Assembly (NCBI GenBank): GCA_958296235.1
Contig: OY282457.1
Span: 1,674,501 to 1,738,500, forward strand
Direction of reading: 5' to 3'
From: an uncultured Candidatus Binatia bacterium
Lineage (GTDB): Bacteria; Desulfobacterota; Binatia; Bin18
Length of the DNA: 64,000 nucleotides
Shown: positions 59,090 to 64,000 of the stretch, one piece after another
How positions within the stretch are numbered: position 1 is the first letter of the stretch
Layout: each line of letters begins with the position of its first letter
The notes under the pieces: generated by a model
Databases searched by the model: none
What the model saw: only the letters and a program-made list of their open reading frames with translations
What the model was told of the DNA's origin: nothing
Made by a program: the position numbers and the translations under genes

Positions 59090-60135
59090 GTGAAATACCG
59101 GCAACTGATCTTGTTCTTGAATTTCAGGACACCTTTCGGCGGATTCAGTCCGAATTGGCCAAGGTCATCATCGGCCACGAGGAGCTCATTCGCGATATTC
59201 TGATCGCCTTTTTTGCCGGCGGCCATGTGCTGATTGAGGGCGTGCCGGGAACGGGCAAAACGCTTTTGGTGCGTTCGCTCGCCCACGTCCTGAATCTCAG
59301 TTTTAATCGGATTCAGTTTACCGTAGACCTGATGCCGGCCGACGTCACCGGCACCCGTATGGTCGTGGATCAAGACGAAGGGCGGCGCGATTTTGTCTTT
59401 GTTGAAGGGCCGATTTTTTCTCACGTGCTGCTGGCGGATGAGATCAACCGCTCAACCCCCAAAACTCAGGCGGCGCTGCTCGAAGCCATGGCCGAACTCC
59501 AGGTCACGGTTGCCGGCACCACCTATCAGCTGCACCCACCCTTTTTCGTGCTGGCAACGCTCAACCCTATCGAAATGGAGGGCACCTATCCGCTGCCCGA
59601 AGCCCAACTCGACCGCTTCTTTTTCAAGGTGCGCCTGACCTACCCCACCCACCACGAGGTCCGCCGCATTATCAGCTCGACTACCACGACTGCTGAGGCG
59701 GATATTCAGCCCGTCTTTGCCGCAGCAGAAGCCGCCGAAAAGATCATGGCGTTTCGGCATCTGGTCCGGGATGTCATGGTCGCGCCCACTATCGAGGAGT
59801 ATATCGCGGCCTTGATTCATGCCACGCTGCCGGCGGACGCGCTGTATGTGAATCAGACAGATACGGCCGCGGTGACGTTGCCCAAAGAGGATGTGGTCAG
59901 CCGCTATGTCAATTTCGGCTCCAGCCCGCGCGGCGGCCAGACCCTGATGCTGGGGGCGAAAGTCGCGGCGCTGCTCGATGGACGGGCCAACGTCAGTTAC
60001 GACGATGTTGACCAGGTCATGCTGCCGGCCCTCAATCACCGGCTGGTGCTCAATTTTGCAGCCGAAGCCGAGAATATCGACCCCGCCTCGATCATCGAGC
60101 GCATTCTTGAGTCCGCTAAAAAAATTCGACGCTAG
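59086..60135 (+). CDS. MoxR-family AAA+ ATPase
   Basis: MoxR proteins act as chaperones that mature VWA-domain partner complexes in the envelope. The 349-aa chain has Walker A GVPGTGKTLLVRSL, Walker B VLLADEINRSTPKTQAALLEAM, sensor 1 FVLATLNPIEMEGTYPLPEAQ, an arginine finger in LDRFFFKV, and a C-terminal lid domain. The start is GTG. It is followed by DUF58 and VWA genes, the classic partners. Confidence 0.94.
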   Translation: MSEIPATDLVLEFQDTFRRIQSELAKVIIGHEELIRDILIAFFAGGHVLIEGVPGTGKTLLVRSLAHVLNLSFNRIQFTVDLMPADVTGTRMVVDQDEGRRDFVFVEGPIFSHVLLADEINRSTPKTQAALLEAMAELQVTVAGTTYQLHPPFFVLATLNPIEMEGTYPLPEAQLDRFFFKVRLTYPTHHEVRRIISSTTTTAEADIQPVFAAAEAAEKIMAFRHLVRDVMVAPTIEEYIAALIHATLPADALYVNQTDTAAVTLPKEDVVSRYVNFGSSPRGGQTLMLGAKVAALLDGRANVSYDDVDQVMLPALNHRLVLNFAAEAENIDPASIIERILESAKKIRR

Positions 60136-60149
60136 GAAGAGGACTGCGC

Positions 60150-61049
60150 GTGAGTCTGACCGATCCCGCCTTTTTCAAGCAGCTTGACCGTCTGCGCATT
60201 CGTGTCCGCGCGGCGCGCGGCCACCGTCCTGGGGAGACGCCGATTCCGCGCACGAGCCAGGCCTGGGGGGTGGAATTCGAGTCGTATAAAGACTACTCGC
60301 CCGGCGATGATTTTCGCTATTTGGACTGGAATGCCGCCGGGCGACTCGACCAACTGCTGGTCAAAACGTTTACCGCGGAACGGGAAATTCCGTTTCATCT
60401 CATTCTCGACACCAGCGCATCGATGGGCGCTCCTGCCGGAGACGGGAAATTCCCCCATGCCGTGGACCTGGTCACGGCGCTGAGTTATATCGTGCTGTCC
60501 AGTAATAATACGCTCCGGCTCGCCGCCCTGTCTTCGCCGCCTCGCCCCTTTCTGGCAACGCCGTTTTTACGTCATCGCAACCGTTTTCTGCAGGTCTCCC
60601 CTTTTTTGGAGGCGCTGCTACCAACCGGGAAAACCTACCTCAGGGAGTCTGTCCAGGCCTATATTCGGCAGGCCAAGGAGCCGGGCGTGGTCATCCTGGT
60701 TTCGGACTTTCTGACCCGACCCGCGCAGTATGAAGCCGTCCTGCTCTTTCTGATCGCGCGCGGCTATGAGGTCAAAGCCCTTCAGGTGCTGGGCGAGAGC
60801 GAGCTGCGCCCGGAACGGCTCTTTCGCCGCGGCAAGCTGTACGATGTCGAAGAGCAAACCGAACGCTGGGTCACCCTCAGCCGGGCCAATCTTGAGAAAT
60901 ATCACCGCGCCCTGTCGGTCCATTGTGACGCGCTCCAACAGTTCTGCCATAAACATCGGGTGCTCTATACTCGTCTCTCCAGCGCGCAGCCCATCACCGA
61001 GACCGTCACGGAAACACTCGCTCAGGTGGGACTCGTCACCCTCCACTGA
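60150..61049 (+). CDS. DUF58 protein
   Basis: This 299-aa protein has the DUF58 hallmark in the first 90 residues: FESYKDYSPGDDFRYLDWNAAGR followed by LLVKTFTAERE. A VWA-like metal-site motif LILDTSASM comes next. DUF58 proteins bind with MoxR ATPases; the exact role is not established. The start is GTG, 14 nt after moxR. Confidence 0.88.
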   Translation: MSLTDPAFFKQLDRLRIRVRAARGHRPGETPIPRTSQAWGVEFESYKDYSPGDDFRYLDWNAAGRLDQLLVKTFTAEREIPFHLILDTSASMGAPAGDGKFPHAVDLVTALSYIVLSSNNTLRLAALSSPPRPFLATPFLRHRNRFLQVSPFLEALLPTGKTYLRESVQAYIRQAKEPGVVILVSDFLTRPAQYEAVLLFLIARGYEVKALQVLGESELRPERLFRRGKLYDVEEQTERWVTLSRANLEKYHRALSVHCDALQQFCHKHRVLYTRLSSAQPITETVTETLAQVGLVTLH

Positions 61050-61065
61050 GTATCTTCTACGGCGT

Positions 61066-62952
61066 ATGGGCATCCTCAATCCAGCGGCCTTACCGTTCCT
61101 TTCCCTGCTCGGCGCGCTGGTTCTGATCTATCTGCGCCAGCGGACCCGCACCCGCATTGAAGTCCCCAGCCTCTTGTTCTGGACAGACGTTCCCGAAGAT
61201 CGGGTGCGGTCCAGACGCTTCCGGCCCGACCTCCTCTTTTTCCTTCAGGTCCTGCTCCTGCTGTTGCTGATTGGCGGGTTGCTGCATCCGTACTGGTCGC
61301 GCGCAGTGACCGAAACGCGCGGCGACCGACAGATTCTCGTCTTCGATCTGTCGGCGAGTATGCAGGCGCGCGAAAACGGCGTGCGTCGGTTTGATCTGGC
61401 CCTGGATCAGGCCAAAGAGGTGCTCCACGCGTTAGCGCCGCGTGACGAAGTCATGCTCATCGGCATTGCGGCGCGGCCCAAAGTCGTCAGTGGTTTTACG
61501 ACCGACCACCGTTTGGTATTGCACCGCCTCGAGAGCCTCCGGCCACAGGATACGGGCACCCAGTTGGAGTTGGGCGTTGAACTCGCCCTGGTCCAGCGTG
61601 ACCGCGCCGGACGACAGGCCCAGGTCCATGTTTTTACCGATGTGCCGTCCAACCGGCTGAGTCTGTCGGAGCGGCAGCAACAGGCGTTGACCTATCACCG
61701 TGTTGGCGAGACAGACGACAATATGGCTCTGGCCTCGGTTCATGTCTACCAGAATCCCTTCCAGGATTACTCTCAGGCCCAGGCCTATATCCTTGTTCGC
61801 AATTATGCCAGCCGCACAAAAACGGCGATATTACACGTTGCGCTCAACGGCCAAGCGGTCTTCCAAGAAGCCTTCAGCCTGTCGGCCAACAATACCCGCT
61901 CGTTCTCTTTACGCGGTTTTACCGGGCCGGGGCAGCTGGCCGTTCATCTGGAGTCCGAGGATGCCTTAGCCGTCGACAATCACGCCCTCAACTGGGTGGC
62001 TGCGCGCCGCTCAACGCAATTAGTCCTGGTCTCTCCGGTTGCCCACCTGCACCAGGAGGTCCGGCAGCTCAGTCAGGCCTTGCCCGGTGTGACGCTGCTC
62101 AGCACCAGGCCCGAAGACTTCTCGGCTGCTCAAGTGAGCGCACAAGATGTGGTCCTGTTCCATCAATTTGTGCCCGACGAGGCAGTTCCCGCCAACAGCC
62201 TCTACATCTTTCCGCCTGTTGAAAACGCGCTCTTTCCCGTGCTGACTGAGGCTGCGGACCTGACCATTCTGGACTGGAACGACGAACACGAAATCTTGCA
62301 TAACCTGCAATATGTTGAAGCCCTGCCGTTCAAGCAGGCCCGTATTCTGGCCCTCCCCTCCTGGGCCCAGGTGCTCATTTCCTCAAAGACCAGCCACGGC
62401 GAGATTCCGCTTGCTCTGACGGGTGAGAGGGACGGCCGGCGTCTCGTCTGTTTAGCCTTCGATCTCGAGGCGGGAAATCTCACCGACTCGGACAATCTGA
62501 CCCTGCTCGTCCTCTTTCTCAATGCCCTGCGCTGGCTGCGCCCACCCAATCCGTTCGATCCCCAGCTGCTGCCCGTCGGCGAGGTGTTCTTTCTTCCCAC
62601 GGACGTTCCCCTTGACGGCGCGCTCCTGTCCGCGCCTCAGACCGAAGCTCAGGTCCTTGAAACCGACACCGTGTCGCTCGACCGAGTGGGCGTCTATCGG
62701 GTTGAGACGGCAAGCTATCGGACAGAGCTGTACGCCAATCTTTTTGACGAAGCCGAATCCGACATTGGCCGCCAGACCGGGGACGATACGGGCGCGGGGC
62801 ATGTGTCGCCGGGAGTCCGAACCTCACCCGAAGCCGTACAGCGTGAAATTCCGGTCGAATTTGGCCAGAGCCTGTACTGGCTGGCCGCTCTGCTGCTTTT
62901 TGCCGAGTGGTTCTACGCCTTATGGCGCTCTCCACTGGAGGGTGTGTCATGA
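61066..62952 (+). CDS. BatA-like VWA membrane protein
   Basis: This encodes 628 aa. Two N-terminal membrane helices (about 5-22 and 55-76) precede a VWA domain with the MIDAS motif in ILVFDLSASMQAREN. A long periplasmic-type beta-rich region follows (LSANNTRSFSLRGF, TILDWNDEHEI), with a final transmembrane helix near residue 610. The preceding DUF58 stop is 16 nt upstream. It overlaps the next gene by 4 nt. It probably forms an envelope complex with the downstream VWA protein. Confidence 0.85.
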   Translation: MGILNPAALPFLSLLGALVLIYLRQRTRTRIEVPSLLFWTDVPEDRVRSRRFRPDLLFFLQVLLLLLLIGGLLHPYWSRAVTETRGDRQILVFDLSASMQARENGVRRFDLALDQAKEVLHALAPRDEVMLIGIAARPKVVSGFTTDHRLVLHRLESLRPQDTGTQLELGVELALVQRDRAGRQAQVHVFTDVPSNRLSLSERQQQALTYHRVGETDDNMALASVHVYQNPFQDYSQAQAYILVRNYASRTKTAILHVALNGQAVFQEAFSLSANNTRSFSLRGFTGPGQLAVHLESEDALAVDNHALNWVAARRSTQLVLVSPVAHLHQEVRQLSQALPGVTLLSTRPEDFSAAQVSAQDVVLFHQFVPDEAVPANSLYIFPPVENALFPVLTEAADLTILDWNDEHEILHNLQYVEALPFKQARILALPSWAQVLISSKTSHGEIPLALTGERDGRRLVCLAFDLEAGNLTDSDNLTLLVLFLNALRWLRPPNPFDPQLLPVGEVFFLPTDVPLDGALLSAPQTEAQVLETDTVSLDRVGVYRVETASYRTELYANLFDEAESDIGRQTGDDTGAGHVSPGVRTSPEAVQREIPVEFGQSLYWLAALLLFAEWFYALWRSPLEGVS

Positions 62953-64000
62953 CGGCTGAAATTTTTGGCCAGGCATATACGATTCTATCGCCTCAGTTGT
63001 TGTGGCTGCTGCTGCTGTTGCCCCTGCTGTGGCTGCCGTTACGCGGCCGCTCTTGGCGAGGCGCGCTCCTGGGCGCAACGCTGCTGCGGACGGTGGCCGC
63101 GCTTCTGATTATTCTGGCCCTGGCCGGTCTCAGCCATCAGACCATTCTCTCCGACCAGCGCTTAGCCGTTGTGGCCGCGGTTGATACCTCAGACAGTATT
63201 GCCGCAACAGCCCGCACCTGGATGCAGACCTATCTGGGACAGCTCAAAGCGGCGCTTTCCGCGCAAGATGAACTTGCCATCCTCTCCTTTGCAACCGATA
63301 CCCAGCTCGTTCTCGCCCCCGGTCCGGCGACCCAGGCGGTCCTGCCCGAGTCGCTACCGTCGCCTGACCGCGCAACAAGCACCAATATCGCGCAAGCGCT
63401 CGAACGTTCCTTTGCCCTGTATCCCGAGGCCGCGGAAAAACGCCTGCTGCTCCTGACCGATGGGAATGAGACAACGGGCCTGGCCCGCCAGACCGTAGCC
63501 ACAGCCCGTCAAATGGGCATCGCCATTTATCCAGTCATTCCCCCCGGCGGACAACAGGCCGAAGTCTCCCTGGAAAAGTTTGTGGTTCCGCCGCTGGCTC
63601 GTGAGGGCAGCGTCTTTGATATGCGCCTCGTTGTGCGCAACGGCCATGCCCAGCCGGTTCCGGGCAGAGCGGACATCTATGCCGACGATCAGCTCCTGAC
63701 CCGTCAAACGGTGAGTCTGGAGCCCGGCCTGTCGGTTTTGGAGATTCCCGCTCAAATCCTTCAGCGCGGAAACTATTTGCTGCGCGCCGAGATGCAGACG
63801 GACGCCGATACCATCGCCGGGAATAATAGCCAGAGTACAAATCTGGCGGTTGCCGGGAAAACGCGCGCCCTGGTCATTACCGACAACCCAAAGACCCACC
63901 TGGCGCGGGCCTTGCATCTCAAGGAAGTGGATATCGAGTTCCGGCGTCCCGAGGGTCTGCCAACCAGTCTGCCCCAGCTGCTCGACTATAATAGCGTAGT
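62949..64000 (+). CDS. VWA membrane protein, 3' end beyond the window
   Basis: The reading frame opens MTAEIFGQAYTILSPQLLWL and stays open to the last base (350 codons), so it is partial. Two N-terminal hydrophobic helices lead to a VWA domain with the MIDAS motif DTSDS (in VVAAVDTSDSIAATA), ILSFATD, TSTNIAQALE and LLLTDGNETTG. A beta-sandwich-like region follows. Related proteins in MoxR clusters continue with a glutamine-amidotransferase-like fold. Confidence 0.85.
   Translation, partial: MTAEIFGQAYTILSPQLLWLLLLLPLLWLPLRGRSWRGALLGATLLRTVAALLIILALAGLSHQTILSDQRLAVVAAVDTSDSIAATARTWMQTYLGQLKAALSAQDELAILSFATDTQLVLAPGPATQAVLPESLPSPDRATSTNIAQALERSFALYPEAAEKRLLLLTDGNETTGLARQTVATARQMGIAIYPVIPPGGQQAEVSLEKFVVPPLAREGSVFDMRLVVRNGHAQPVPGRADIYADDQLLTRQTVSLEPGLSVLEIPAQILQRGNYLLRAEMQTDADTIAGNNSQSTNLAVAGKTRALVITDNPKTHLARALHLKEVDIEFRRPEGLPTSLPQLLDYNSV

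Overview
The window is a 64 kb stretch of a GC-rich (roughly 58-60 percent by eye) Gram-negative genome. Genes for Kdo synthesis (kdsB, kdsA) and LPS export (lptC, lptA, lptB) show an outer membrane with LPS. The order lptC-lptA-lptB-rpoN-ptsN-rapZ-NPr, a fused double-length UvrA, MeaB, and a MoxR/DUF58/VWA operon fit an uncultured proteobacterium-like or deltaproteobacterium/Tectomicrobia-like lineage. That placement is inference. No rRNA or tRNA gene was recognised.

Layout. 0-1.1 kb: terminator of an upstream gene, a small Cys/His protein, and a HicAB toxin-antitoxin pair with a palindromic operator. 1.1-5.2 kb (minus strand): two tandem GT39 glycosyltransferases and a small unknown. 5.2-14.6 kb (plus): mutY, then kdsB-pyrG-kdsA and lptCAB-rpoN-ptsN-rapZ-NPr, mostly overlapping or tightly spaced. 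14.8-22.3 kb: metK (clear promoter), ahcY, an AMIN/Amidase_3 amidase, glnD and xerD. 22.4-26.7 kb: alcohol dehydrogenase, meaB, an enoyl-CoA hydratase, BrnTA and a SnoaL-like protein. 26.7-32.4 kb: an 1886-aa tandem UvrA. 32.7-39.0 kb: methyltransferase, GT1 glycosyltransferase, a TumE-like toxin pair, FMN reductase, a PanE-like reductase, a VOC protein and a second alcohol dehydrogenase.

39.0-54.4 kb is a defence and accessory island. It holds an MmeI-like single-chain restriction-modification enzyme, a minimal type VI-A CRISPR system (an 1171-aa Cas13a plus 13 repeats and 12 spacers, no cas1/cas2), degraded copies of the MmeI 3' end on the far side of the Cas13a cassette, a broken small gene, an orphan ribbon-helix-helix antitoxin, an Xre-ImmA/PIN pair and a VapBC pair whose antitoxin carries a 60-bp tandem expansion. 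pepP and three small unknown genes sit inside it. A repeat of about 130 bp lies in inverted orientation at 39.1 and 57.3 kb, enclosing the island. 54.4-57.1 kb: lipoprotein cytochrome c, a QueD-like protein without the usual Cys, a GGCT-like protein and a degenerate metallo-beta-lactamase-fold lipoprotein. 57.7-64 kb: a MoxR-DUF58-VWA envelope operon running off the end.

The main discovery candidate is the Cas13a system. It is GC-rich, has two catalytic HEPN motifs spaced almost exactly as in Leptotrichia enzymes, reads from the same strand as its array, and is bounded by copies of the tail of the neighbouring restriction enzyme gene. That pattern suggests the cassette arrived by insertion or recombination at that tail. 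It would pair RNA-level immunity with the DNA-level immunity of the MmeI-like enzyme.
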